Source of the DNA: Streptomyces sp. TSRI0281 | GTDB taxonomy: Bacteria > Actinomycetota > Actinomycetes > Streptomycetales > Streptomycetaceae | Assembly (NCBI RefSeq): GCF_001905125.1 | Contig: NZ_LWLE01000005.1 | Location: 1-64,000 of the forward strand | DNA length: 64,000 bases | Direction of reading: 5' to 3' | In this document: in pieces, positions 1 through 7,794 of the stretch | Numbering within the stretch: position 1 is the stretch's first letter | Layout: every line of letters starts with the position of its first letter | The notes under the pieces: generated by a model | What the model was told of the DNA's origin: nothing | Databases searched by the model: none | Seen by the model: the letters and a program-made list of their open reading frames with translations, nothing else | Position numbers and translations under genes: made by a program

Positions 1-280
1 CCAACCCCTGGCCGCGAGTCAACCCCCTTCTGCCGCTTGACGAAACATAGGGGCTTCCTCTCCGCCCACAAAGCACCGGTGGTGCATAAGCGGCTGCTCG
101 CGCACCCCCGGTTCCACCCGCACTTCACTCCCACCCACTCGTCATGGATCAACCAGGTCGAGCGGTGGTTCGCCGAGCTGGAACGACGAGGCCCAGCCCT
201 TCAAATGGACCAGGACCGCCGACCAAATCCTCGACCGGATCTGCCGCTGCTGCGCACGCATCTCCGAACCAGATCCCTAG
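1..280 (+). pseudogene. IS630-family transposase, C-terminal remnant
   Basis: The frame from the window start to about base 180 reads HPRFHPHFTPTHSSWINQ followed by VERWFAEL, the hallmark C-terminal block of IS630-type DDE transposases, including the last catalytic Glu region. After this the frame is lost. A second frame starting at 185 reads PFKWTRTADQIL and ends at a TAG at 278-280, which is the normal C-terminal tail of the family. About 25 residues that usually join these two blocks are missing, so the copy has an internal deletion with a frame change and cannot be active. The N-terminal part lies outside the window or is lost. The stop overlaps the end of the gene on the other strand by three bases, suggesting the insertion or its decay set that boundary. 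Confidence 0.75.
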
Positions 281-1389
281 TCGGTGTCCATCGCCGCCAG
301 CACGGCAAGTCGGCGGCAGTCGGGCGAGAGGGCGGCTATGCCGTAGCCGGAGCCGATGTCGTTGTGGAACCAGTCCGTATCGGCCTCGAAGTGGAACCAC
401 GTGCTCTGCTGGGCCTGGCGCTCCACCTCCTCCGCGCTCGCGCCCGCTGGGGTGCCGCTGAGCCCTGCGATCGAACGCCATGCCCACAGTCGGCCGTAGG
501 CCGCCTGCACGCCCGAGTTGCCCATGCCGCCCATCGAGGCGGTGGCGAAGAGCAGCCGCCAGATTTCGTCCACCGGGCGGATGGCGATCTCAAAGCGGTC
601 CGTGGGGCCGAGCCCGTCGACGCACCGCATGCGCAGAGCCGGCAGCAACGCGGGTACCCGCTCGGGTGCGACGGCCTCGTCCAGCATGAAGACCCAGGCG
701 TCGCAGTCCCCCCAGTCGCCGGCCTGCACCGCGGCAACGATGCTCTCGTGGACGTCCGTGGTGGCGACGTCCCGAAGCGCCGACCGCTCGGACGTACGGG
801 GCGTCGGCGGGTCCATCCGGCCCTCGGCGGGCAGGCCGCCCGGCACTCCGGCGGCGGAGCCGTTCATCGAGCGGCTGGGGAAGTCGACGTTGGCCTCAAG
901 GTCGCGGCGATGTACCGGGAGCCAGGCCAGCGGGTGCCAGCCAGGTCGCACGAGCGGCCAGGAGCGCAGCGGCGGGAAGACGTCGATGTCCACGCCACGG
1001 AGCACCAACTCGTGGAAGAGGCAGGCGCGCAGATCGTCCAGCCGGTCCCCTTCGCGGCGGTCGAAGACAGTCGCTGCCAGGTCGGCGGCCCGGTGGTGCT
1101 CCGCAAGGAGCGAGGCGACGAAGCGTGGCAGGACGCCGTGGCCGGACGGACGTTTCTCGTCGAGGAATTGGAGCAGCTGTTCCAGGCTGTCGCGGCCGGG
1201 GGTGAGGGCGAGCACCCGCACGACGTGGGCGAGTTGGCGCTCGTAATCCCGCAGCTGCTCGGCAGCGGACGCGTACCGGTCGGCCAGCTGCGACCCCAGC
1301 TCGCGTACGTACCGGACGTCACCCTGCGCGGCACGCTGTTCGGCCTGGGACCATACGAGTCCGCCGAGTTCGTCCGTGACGTCTTCCAT
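277..1389 (-). CDS. DUF6183 family protein
   Basis: A 370-residue protein without signal peptide or membrane segment. The sequence is typical of the Streptomyces family I remember as DUF6183: a helical N-terminal half (regularly spaced LADRY, LRDYERQLAHVV, LEQLLQFL) and a C-terminal half with VDEIWRLLFATASMGGMGNSG followed by AYGRLWAWRSIAGL. Many Arg, Leu and Trp residues suggest a soluble, helical fold. No catalytic motif is recognisable and no function is known. The ATG at 1389 is the first start in the frame and gives a normal family length. Its 3' end runs directly into the transposase remnant. Family name is from memory of similar sequences; function is unassigned. Confidence 0.7.
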   Translation of the reverse strand: MEDVTDELGGLVWSQAEQRAAQGDVRYVRELGSQLADRYASAAEQLRDYERQLAHVVRVLALTPGRDSLEQLLQFLDEKRPSGHGVLPRFVASLLAEHHRAADLAATVFDRREGDRLDDLRACLFHELVLRGVDIDVFPPLRSWPLVRPGWHPLAWLPVHRRDLEANVDFPSRSMNGSAAGVPGGLPAEGRMDPPTPRTSERSALRDVATTDVHESIVAAVQAGDWGDCDAWVFMLDEAVAPERVPALLPALRMRCVDGLGPTDRFEIAIRPVDEIWRLLFATASMGGMGNSGVQAAYGRLWAWRSIAGLSGTPAGASAEEVERQAQQSTWFHFEADTDWFHNDIGSGYGIAALSPDCRRLAVLAAMDTD

Positions 1390-1575
1390 GATCCATCACC
1401 CTATGGCCCGCTGGGATCCACCGGCAGGACGGGGGTGAGGGCACCCGCACACGCGCCGCACCTCTGCCGCACACCTATCGCTCAGAGCGATGCCAGAACA
1501 CGGTCGAGCGCCGCCTGCCCCGCAGATCACCATATCGGCTTGCCGCCGGGCAGGCCCTGATCCCCGGCCTGTCCG

Positions 1576-1827
1576 ATGAGGATGAGGACAGGGCGTCGTC
1601 CCAGACGTCCCGGATCCCGGACCGGACCGGACCGCACCTGCGTCGAGCTCGTCGGCGACGCGCTGGGCGGCCGGCTCGTGGATGTCACGAGCCGGCCGCG
1701 CGAGGAGCGGGCCGCCGGGCCCGTACCGATCACGAACGACAACCGGTACGGGCCCGGCTGCCACGCCGACTACGAGCCGCGCGCAGACGACCCCAGCCTG
1801 TGGGACTGGTCCGGCGACGCACCCTGA
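1576..1827 (+). CDS. Small hypothetical protein, possibly 5'-truncated
   Basis: An 83-residue frame whose C-terminal 60 residues look protein-like: CVELVGDALGGRLVDV, a Gly-Pro-Gly-Cys stretch and a tail YEPRADDPSLWDWSGDAP. Such tails occur in short Streptomyces hypothetical proteins. The first 20 residues are Arg/Pro-rich and resemble translated non-coding DNA, and there is no clear ribosome binding site before the ATG, so the true N-terminus may have been lost by deletion or frameshift. No function can be assigned. The flanking stretches 1390-1575 and 1828-1951 show no gene. Confidence 0.4.
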   Translation: MRMRTGRRPRRPGSRTGPDRTCVELVGDALGGRLVDVTSRPREERAAGPVPITNDNRYGPGCHADYEPRADDPSLWDWSGDAP

Positions 1828-1951
1828 CCCCCGCCTCCTCCGGTGGGAGCGGGCCGATAAGGATGAGTGCTGCGCCAGGGGTTCGGGTCCCGGTTCCAGC
1901 GATCAGCCGTCGGACGAGGCCCCTGACCGCCTTCCCGCTTCTGCGTCGCGG

Positions 1952-2650
1952 TCAGGGGCGCCAGTCGAAGGGGAAGTGCTTGCTGGATCCACCGCGGTAT
2001 TCATGGGAGAAGTCGAACCCCTCCGCATGGTCGCTCTCGACGACGCCCCAGGTGGCGATCTGGCCGGGGCCGACCTCGGCGCCCGGAGAATTGATCAGCT
2101 GGACGCGGCGGGAGGGGTCGGCGGTCGGGCCGGTGAGCGCCGTCGCGCCGACGGAGACCTTGTCGGCGACACGGGCCCGCCAGTACGAGAGATCCTCGGC
2201 GGCCTCGAAGTGGACCGGCGCGTACCGCACCTCGCGCAGTTCGCTGATGAGCGAGCCGAACTGACCCGGCCAGCCGCCGACATGACCAGCGAAGATCTGT
2301 TCCAGCGCGTCACGCTGAGCCTGGTCGCCCTTGGCGTCGATGTAGAGCATCACCTTCATCGTGGCGTCCGGGTCACCGACCCACATGTTCCCGGCGAACT
2401 CTCCCAGTGCCACCACTCCCAGGCCGTCCAGGCGCACGTCCCCGAAGTGCCCCTCGTGAACCTGCCAGACGAGCGTGAAAAGACAGTCCCCGTGGGTCGG
2501 CGTCTGGGCGAACGTACAGGGGCAGGGCAGTGCGCAGCTGCACACGTCGAACCACTCACCCCGTAAGTGCCAGTCGGGCAGCATGCCATCACTCGTGCCC
2601 GCTCGGACGACGGCGGGCACGCTTGGCGATGCGGCGGAAGTGGTACACAT
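1952..2650 (-). CDS. DUF1326 domain protein, CsoR-regulated candidate
   Basis: A 232-residue soluble protein of the DUF1326 family. After a short N-terminal tail, the family signature WHLRGEWFDVCSCALPCPC follows, with four clustered cysteines (C37, C39, C43, C45), an arrangement suited to metal or thiol chemistry. The start is placed at the ATG at 2650 because GGAGG lies 5 bases upstream; longer frames extend into operator DNA. Two palindromes of the TACCCC...GGGGTA type (2670-2686 and 2734-2748) sit directly upstream, which ties the gene to copper control by the adjacent csoR. The role of DUF1326 proteins is not established; a copper-binding or detoxifying function is an inference from context and the Cys cluster. 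Confidence 0.85.
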   Translation of the reverse strand: MCTTSAASPSVPAVVRAGTSDGMLPDWHLRGEWFDVCSCALPCPCTFAQTPTHGDCLFTLVWQVHEGHFGDVRLDGLGVVALGEFAGNMWVGDPDATMKVMLYIDAKGDQAQRDALEQIFAGHVGGWPGQFGSLISELREVRYAPVHFEAAEDLSYWRARVADKVSVGATALTGPTADPSRRVQLINSPGAEVGPGQIATWGVVESDHAEGFDFSHEYRGGSSKHFPFDWRP

Positions 2651-2669
2651 GGTGACCTCCAGATCACTC

Positions 2670-2686
2670 ATACCCCTAAGGGGTAT
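2670..2686. promoter_or_regulatory. CsoR-type operator upstream of the DUF1326 gene (proximal)
   Basis: ATACCCCTAAGGGGTAT, a near-perfect 17-bp palindrome with 8-bp arms around one central base. It lies 20 bp upstream of the ATG at 2650, where bound repressor would block transcription. The same TACCCC...GGGGTA pattern recurs at copZ and the other copper genes in this window, matching the GC-tract palindromes known for CsoR. Confidence 0.8.
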
Positions 2687-2733
2687 CTCGTGGACAAGAG
2701 AAAGACTAAGGCTCGGCAAGTCCCCACGGCAAC

Positions 2734-2748
2734 TACCCCCTGGGGGTA
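2734..2748. promoter_or_regulatory. CsoR-type operator upstream of the DUF1326 gene (distal)
   Basis: TACCCCCTGGGGGTA, a perfect palindrome with 7-bp arms, 48 bp from the proximal site. On the minus strand a possible promoter (TTGCCG, 18 bp, TAGTCT) would lie between the two operators, so the pair could bracket RNA polymerase. The promoter call is weak, the palindrome itself is clear. Confidence 0.75.
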
Positions 2749-2972
2749 CCTCAGTTGACAGCGTGGCCTGGGCGTTCGGGGCGGCGCTTCGTCGCTCCGG
2801 TGGGCGGACAGCACGCGGTACGCCGCCATCGGCGTTGCGCAACTGCGGCGACGCCTGCGCGTTTGACCCCTGTACGGTCTCGATCTCACGCCGCCGAAGC
2901 GGGGCTCCGCTTCCAGTTGCTGATCGGTTCGGTCGCAGCCGGCCCGGACCGGCCGTCACCAGCCTTGCGGAG

Positions 2973-3254
2973 TCACGAGCGCACGAGCCGGGCGATGGCG
3001 TCGCCGGCTTCCTTGAGTTTCATGTTCCCGTCTTCGCCGCCTTCCGCGACGGCGGCACGGACACAGGTGTCCATGTGTTCGTCGAGCATCTGCAGGGCGA
3101 AGGACTGCAGGGCGCGCGTGGTGGCCGCGACCTGAGTGAGGACATCGACGCAGTAGGTGTCCTCTTCGACCATTCTCTGCAGACCTCTCACCTGCCCTTC
3201 TATGCGCCGCAGCCGTTTGAGCTCATTCTGTTTGTGAGTGCTGTAGCCGGCCAT
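2973..3254 (-). CDS. csoR: Copper-sensing transcriptional repressor CsoR
   Basis: A 93-residue all-helical DUF156/CsoR-family protein. The N-terminus has the family pattern LKRLRRIEGQVRGL. The copper ligand set of true CsoR proteins is present: C35 (TYCVDVL), H60 and C64 (DEHMDTC), with Y34 and a Glu near residue 82 as second-shell candidates. This Cys-His-Cys pattern separates it from RcnR- and CstR-type relatives. Cu(I) binding releases the tetramer from GC-tract operators. The ATG at 3254 has AAGGAGG 5 bases upstream. It lies between the DUF1326 gene and the His-rich secreted protein, all on the minus strand, but no operator palindrome was found in the 245 bp upstream of csoR itself, so it may be constitutive or co-transcribed with its upstream neighbour. 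Confidence 0.95.
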   Translation of the reverse strand: MAGYSTHKQNELKRLRRIEGQVRGLQRMVEEDTYCVDVLTQVAATTRALQSFALQMLDEHMDTCVRAAVAEGGEDGNMKLKEAGDAIARLVRS

Positions 3255-3499
3255 CGATTCCTCCTTGCCGCTGCGGGCTCCTGTGCTGCTGTGGACGTGC
3301 GCAACGCACCTGCCCTCCGTCGGCCGACCGCGGCAGGGCCGGGACGACAGGAGATCAGGTGCGGTTGCGCGCCGGCGAGTGAACCAGGGTTCGTTGCTCG
3401 GATCTCCTGACGTGGCCGCGGTGTCGGGGGCTCGGTGGCCGTACGGGCCGTGGTGATCTGCCGGACACCCGGGCCGACCGCCGCCACGGGCAGTGGCGG

Positions 3500-4447
3500 T
3501 CAGTGCTGGTGCCCGCCGGGCTCATCGGCGTCCGCCGCCGTCTCCGGCGTGGCGGACTTCCCGGCCTGGACAGTGAAGGCCGCGGTGCGGACAGTGCCGT
3601 TGTGCTTGAAGTCCAGGAAGAGGCGGTAGCTGCCCGAACTGGGCACGGTGGTGCTGAAGGAGATACCGGGGCCGGGCTTCGTGGTGCCGTCGCCGGGTTC
3701 ACCGTTGGGGTGGACATGGAGGTAAGCGAGGTCGCCGGAGCGCAGGGCGACCAGATGGCCGTAGGCACCGAGGTAGGGCTGCAGGTCGGTGACCGGACGG
3801 CCGTCGCGGCTGACGCCGAGGGTGACGCCGGACGTCTTGCCCGGGGTCAGGTCGCCGTTGAGAGTGACGGCGTAGCCGTCGACGGTGGAGACGGTGGCCG
3901 GCGCGGGCAAGGCGGCGGCCTTGTAGGGGCCGGAGGCCGCGAGGTCGGCGCCCAGAGTGAGGTTGGCCGCTTTGCCGGTGGCCGGAGTGAAGTCGGCGAA
4001 GACGCGGTAGGAGCCGGCGGCGGGCAGGGTGACGGGGGTGCTCCAGGTTCCGTCGGCGGCCCGGGTGGGGTGAAGGTGCCGGTAGGTGACCAGGTCACGT
4101 GAGGCAAGGATGAGATGCAGTTCCTTGTCGTGCTCGCGCTGGAACGAGGTGACCTGTCGCCCCTGCTGATCACGGATGGCGAAGCGGAGTTCGCTCTTTT
4201 CTCCTGCGGCGACGCGAGGAGTCTTCAGGTCGAGGGTGTACCCGGCCTGGGAGATCTGCAGGCCTGCGGGCGTCGCGTCCACCCGGCCGCTGTCGCGATC
4301 CGGGGTTGACGGCTTGTCGTGAGCCGCGTGGGCCGCCGACGGCGGATCCTGCTTGATGGGGTCAGCTGCTGTACCGACGCCATAAGCGGCACCGAAGGTC
4401 GCCGCGACCGCGGCGGCAAAAGCAGTGATCTTAACGCCCGTGTTCAT
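3500..4447 (-). CDS. Exported His-rich beta-rich protein, copper-associated
   Basis: A 315-residue protein with an N-terminal signal or anchor (residues about 5-27, Ala/Val-rich) and a predicted extracytoplasmic body of two beta-rich repeats. Each half carries histidine motifs: YRHLHP in the first and YLHVHP near QPYLGAYGHLVALRSGDLA in the second. The protein ends in GGHQH. This layout resembles YtkA/FixH-like and other Ig-like domains found near copper genes. The start at 4447 follows a purine-rich AAAGGGCC; longer frames run into operators. It is divergent from copZ and shares a promoter region with three CsoR-type palindromes. It is a paralogue of the protein at 7795-8637. Periplasmic or cell-surface copper binding is inferred, not proven. 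Confidence 0.8.
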   Translation of the reverse strand: MNTGVKITAFAAAVAATFGAAYGVGTAADPIKQDPPSAAHAAHDKPSTPDRDSGRVDATPAGLQISQAGYTLDLKTPRVAAGEKSELRFAIRDQQGRQVTSFQREHDKELHLILASRDLVTYRHLHPTRAADGTWSTPVTLPAAGSYRVFADFTPATGKAANLTLGADLAASGPYKAAALPAPATVSTVDGYAVTLNGDLTPGKTSGVTLGVSRDGRPVTDLQPYLGAYGHLVALRSGDLAYLHVHPNGEPGDGTTKPGPGISFSTTVPSSGSYRLFLDFKHNGTVRTAAFTVQAGKSATPETAADADEPGGHQH

Positions 4448-4500
4448 GAGGGCCCTTTCTCTGCGGTGTCGCACTTTCCGCGACGAGCACCCTCGACTAT

Positions 4501-4600
4501 ATACCCCTGGGGGGTATGAGCAAGAACGTCGGAGCATTTGGAGAATATACCGGCAGGGGGTATACATGGGAGATCACCATTGGTACCCCCCATGGGTACC
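4501..4600. promoter_or_regulatory. Triple CsoR-type operator array between His-rich gene and copZ
   Basis: Three palindromes in 100 bp: ATACCCCTGGGGGGTAT at 4501-4517; TATACC and GGTATA arms at 4546-4551 and 4559-4564; GGTACCC and GGGTACC arms at 4582-4588 and 4594-4600. The region serves two divergent genes, with ATG at 4447 on the minus strand and at 4629 on the plus strand. The site nearest copZ ends 28 bp from its start codon and the first lies 53 bp from the other start, so each promoter has at least one operator and the middle one could serve both. Confidence 0.8.
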
Positions 4601-4628
4601 TGTAGGCGCGCATCCTTCAGGAGGAACC

Positions 4629-4907
4629 ATGTCCTGCTGCACCCCCGACGGCAGCTGCTCCACCGACACCGTCACGGTCGACGTCATCGAGGGCACCACC
4701 ACCGTCTACAACGTCTCCGGAATGACGTGCGGGCACTGCAAGGCCACGCTCACCAAGGAGATCGGCGCCCTGGACGGCGTCCTGATGGTGGACGTCGACG
4801 TTGAGGCCGGCCGGGTCTCCGTGACCACCTCCGGCGAGCCCGACGACGCGCTGCTGGCGAAGGTCGTCGACGACGCCGGCTACGAACTCAACGGCCGCGC
4901 GGCCTGA
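4629..4907 (+). CDS. copZ: Copper chaperone CopZ (heavy-metal-associated domain)
   Basis: A 92-residue protein with one HMA domain. The Cu(I)-binding loop GMTCGHC places ligands at C34 and C37, and the fold ends with the usual DDAGYEL. The protein has an unusual N-terminal extension of about 25 residues beginning MSCCTPDGSC, giving three extra cysteines that could form a second copper or thiol site. The ATG at 4629 follows AGGAGG by 5 bases. It is the first gene after the triple CsoR operator and lies 81 bp before copA, so it should hand Cu(I) to the N-terminal domain of CopA. A small hairpin between the two genes may lower copA expression relative to copZ. Confidence 0.93.
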   Translation: MSCCTPDGSCSTDTVTVDVIEGTTTVYNVSGMTCGHCKATLTKEIGALDGVLMVDVDVEAGRVSVTTSGEPDDALLAKVVDDAGYELNGRAA

Positions 4908-4925
4908 CGACTCCGCCCACCGGTC

Positions 4926-4943
4926 GGGCCCGTCCTCGGGCCC
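4926..4943 (+). terminator. Hairpin between copZ and copA
   Basis: GGGCCCG, loop TCCT, CGGGCCC: a perfect 7-bp stem followed by a pyrimidine run (CTCCTTCTTTCCCCC). It sits between two genes that should share a promoter, so it is better read as an attenuator or mRNA-stability element than as a full terminator. Confidence 0.5.
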
Positions 4944-4988
4944 GGCTCCTTCTTTCCCCCTAGAACCCGCCCAGCCCGAGGAGCGGTG

Positions 4989-7253
4989 ATGGCTACCACG
5001 GTCCCTGAGACAGCCGAGGTCGAACTCGCCATCGGCGGCATGACCTGCGCCTCCTGCGCGGCCCGGATCGAGAAGAAGCTGAACCGGATGGAGGGGGTCA
5101 CCGCCACTGTCAACTACGCCACCGAGAAGGCGAAGGTCGCATTCGACGCGGACATCGCCGTGACGGACCTGATCGCCACGGTGGAGGCCACCGGCTACAC
5201 CGCCCGCGAGCCCCGGCCGGAATCCGCGTCCGGCGCGGCCGGTTCCGGGGAGGGCGGGCCGGACCGGGCGGCGGCCGACGAGCTGCAACCACTGAGGCAG
5301 CGGCTGATCACGGCCGTGGTCCTGACCGTCCCCATCATTGCGATGGCGATGATCCCGGCGCTCCAGTTCGCCTACTGGCAGTGGCTGTCGCTGACCCTGG
5401 CGGCGCCCGTGGTGACGTACGCGGCCTGGCCCTTCCACAAGGCGGCGTTCACGAACGCACGGCACGGCGCCGCGACGATGGACACGCTGATCTCCGTCGG
5501 CACCTCGGCCGCGTTCCTGTGGTCGCTGTGGGCACTGTTCTTCGGCTCCGCCGGCACGCCCGGCATGACGCACCCCTTCGAGTTCACGATCGCCCGCAGT
5601 GACGGCGCCGGGAACATCTATCTCGAGGCGGCCGCCGGAGTCACGGCCTTCATCCTGGCCGGGCGCTACTTCGAGGCCCGCTCCAAGCGCAAGGCCGGCG
5701 CCGCCCTGCGCGCCCTGCTTCACCTGGGCGCCAAGGACGTCACCGTGCTGCGCGGCGGACGTGAGGAGCAGATACCGGTCGGCGAGTTGAACGTCGGGGA
5801 CCGCTTCGTGGTCCGTCCGGGCGAGAAGATCGCCACCGACGGCACGGTCGTCGAGGGCACCTCGGCGGTCGACGCTTCGATGCTCACCGGCGAGTCCGTA
5901 CCCGTCGAGGTCGGTGTGGGCGACGCCGTCACCGGGGCGACCGTGAACGCCGGCGGACGCCTGGTGGTGGAGGCCACGCGAGTGGGCGCCGACACGCAGC
6001 TCGCCCGCATGGCCAAGCTGGTCGAGGACGCGCAGAACGGCAAGGCGGCGGCCCAACGGCTCGCCGACAGGATCTCCGCCGTCTTCGTCCCCGTCGTCAT
6101 GGCTCTGGCCCTGGGCACCCTGGGGTTCTGGCTGGGCAACGGTGCCGGTCTGACGGCCGCGTTCACCGCCGCCGTCGCGGTCCTGATCATCGCCTGCCCC
6201 TGCGCCCTGGGCCTGGCCACGCCGACCGCGCTGATGGTCGGCACCGGCCGCGGCGCTCAGCTCGGCATCCTGATCAAGGGCCCGGAGGTGCTGGAGTCCA
6301 CGCGCAAGGTCGACACCGTGGTCCTGGACAAGACCGGCACTGTCACCACCGGGCGGATGGCCCTGCTGGCCGTACACACCGCGGAAGGTACGCGAGAGGA
6401 GGACGTCCTGCGCCTGGCGGGCGCCCTGGAACACGCCTCCGAGCACCCGATCGCCCGGGCGGTGGCCGCGGGTGCCGTCGAACGGGTCGGTACGCTTCCC
6501 ACGCCGGAGGACTTCGTCAACGTGCCTGGCCTCGGCGTTCAGGGGGTGGTCGAGGGCCACGCGGTCCTGGTGGGCCGCACCAAGCTCCTCGCCGAGTGGG
6601 CCATGGACCTGCCCGCCGGCCTGGCGCGGGCCAAGGCGGACGCCGAGGCCGCGGGCCGCACCGCGATCGCGGTCGCCTGGGACGGCGAGGCCAGGGCGGT
6701 CCTTGAGGTCGCCGACGCCGTCAAGGACACCAGTGCCGAGGCCATCACCCGCCTCAAGGCCCTGGGGCTGACACCGATCCTGCTGACCGGCGACAACAAG
6801 GCCGTCGCCGAGGCGGTGGCCGCGGAAGTCGGCATCGCCGAGGTGATCGCCGAGGTCATGCCGGAGGACAAGGTCGACGTCGTCAAGCAACTGCAGGGCG
6901 AGGGCCGTTCGGTCGCCATGGTCGGTGACGGTGTCAACGACGCCGCCGCACTCGCCCAGGCCGACCTCGGCCTCGCCATGGGCACCGGCACCGACGCCGC
7001 CATCGAGGCCGGCGACCTGACTCTCGTCCGCGGCGATCTGCGGGCCGCCGCCGACGCCATCCGCCTGGCCCGCAAGACGCTGGGCACCATCAAGTCCAAC
7101 CTGTTCTGGGCCTTCGCCTACAACGTGGCCGCACTTCCGCTGGCCGCGGCCGGACTGCTCAACCCGATGATCGCCGGAGCCGCCATGGCGTTCTCCTCGG
7201 TCTTCGTCATCAGCAACAGCCTGCGCCTGCGCGGCTTCAAGGCAGCCGCCTGA
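4989..7253 (+). CDS. copA: Cu(I)-exporting P1B-type ATPase CopA
   Basis: A 754-residue P-type ATPase that pumps Cu(I) out of the cytoplasm. It has one N-terminal metal-binding domain (GGMTCASC, C20 and C23), eight expected membrane segments, the intramembrane CPC motif in [16 protein letters not shown], the phosphorylation site DKTGT, the P1B-specific HP in EHPIARAV, and the hinge MVGDGVND. All catalytic residues are present and the length is normal. The ATG at 4989 is chosen because GAGGAG lies 5 bases upstream; a GTG at 4986 adds one residue. It is downstream of copZ under the triple CsoR operator and is followed by a very strong hairpin. Confidence 0.96.
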   Translation: MATTVPETAEVELAIGGMTCASCAARIEKKLNRMEGVTATVNYATEKAKVAFDADIAVTDLIATVEATGYTAREPRPESASGAAGSGEGGPDRAAADELQPLRQRLITAVVLTVPIIAMAMIPALQFAYWQWLSLTLAAPVVTYAAWPFHKAAFTNARHGAATMDTLISVGTSAAFLWSLWALFFGSAGTPGMTHPFEFTIARSDGAGNIYLEAAAGVTAFILAGRYFEARSKRKAGAALRALLHLGAKDVTVLRGGREEQIPVGELNVGDRFVVRPGEKIATDGTVVEGTSAVDASMLTGESVPVEVGVGDAVTGATVNAGGRLVVEATRVGADTQLARMAKLVEDAQNGKAAAQRLADRISAVFVPVVMALALGTLGFWLGNGAGLTAAFTAAVAVLIIACPCALGLATPTALMVGTGRGAQLGILIKGPEVLESTRKVDTVVLDKTGTVTTGRMALLAVHTAEGTREEDVLRLAGALEHASEHPIARAVAAGAVERVGTLPTPEDFVNVPGLGVQGVVEGHAVLVGRTKLLAEWAMDLPAGLARAKADAEAAGRTAIAVAWDGEARAVLEVADAVKDTSAEAITRLKALGLTPILLTGDNKAVAEAVAAEVGIAEVIAEVMPEDKVDVVKQLQGEGRSVAMVGDGVNDAAALAQADLGLAMGTGTDAAIEAGDLTLVRGDLRAAADAIRLARKTLGTIKSNLFWAFAYNVAALPLAAAGLLNPMIAGAAMAFSSVFVISNSLRLRGFKAAA

Positions 7254-7274
7254 AATCCGCCCGCGCCACACAGG

Positions 7275-7309
7275 AACGAGGGGCGGGCCCGCCGGGCCCG
7301 CCCCTCGTT
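7275..7309 (+). terminator. Strong terminator after copA
   Basis: A perfect 16-bp stem (AACGAGGGGCGGGCCC at 7275-7290) with a 3-base loop and its exact complement at 7294-7309, 22 bp after the copA stop. It ends with TT but lacks a long U-tract, as is usual in Streptomyces. Confidence 0.85.
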
Positions 7310-7697
7310 CGCGTAACGGCTCCCCGGAGGGCAGCCGGTCGGACACACAAGGAGGTTCCCCATGGCCGCATCATCATGGACCAGCACGGTAGGCCGGATA
7401 GCCGGCCATCCCGTCGTGAGGATGGCAGCCGCCGCGACACTACAAGCTCTGGCGTCCCATCTCACCCAGCAGGACAGGCCTGGACGTCCTGCACGGACGC
7501 GTGCGCCCGTGTGCCGGCCGGTCGCTCCGAGGTGCCTGCTGCCCGTCGGTAGACGCACTCACGCGTGCACGCCGCGCACCGCGGCACCGTCGCCGGTCCG
7601 GCCGTGCGGCTGCGATCCGCGTGCCCCCGGGCGCGGCGCCGCACCCGGTGCGGGTTCCCACGACGACACGCCACCCGTCGAGACACCCCTGATGGGA
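7310..7697. other. 388-bp stretch without an assignable gene; one RBS-led frame
   Basis: No recognisable gene. A frame starting at the ATG at 7362 is preceded by a near-perfect AAGGAGG 6 bases upstream and begins MAASSWTSTVGRIAGHP, but after about 40 residues it becomes Arg/Pro/Cys-rich, as translated non-coding DNA does, and it runs on without stop through the next operator and into the following gene in the wrong frame. This could be the start of a gene broken by a frameshift or deletion. The remainder up to 7697 shows nothing I recognise. Confidence 0.4.
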
Positions 7698-7714
7698 ATA
7701 CCCCCTAGGGGTAT
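7698..7714. promoter_or_regulatory. CsoR-type operator upstream of second His-rich gene
   Basis: ATACCCCCTAGGGGTAT, the same palindrome family as at copZ, 80 bp upstream of the ATG at 7795. The spacing leaves room for a promoter overlapping or just downstream of it and a short leader. Confidence 0.8.
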
Positions 7715-7794
7715 GTTGTTGTGGCGGGTGTACCGCATACGGACACCGCACCGAAGGTGCATCACCCAGCACACATCACACAGGTGGAGACACG

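Noticed and set aside
37-1560. 507-codon plus-strand frame at the window start
   Set aside because: Only its first 50 codons are real (IS630 remnant). The remainder is antisense to the DUF6183 gene.
4617-7346. 909-codon open frame on the minus strand opposite copZ-copA
   Set aside because: It mirrors the copA codons (third-position GC makes long antisense frames), is Gly/Asp/Arg-rich with no domain, and has no RBS. copA is certain on the other strand.
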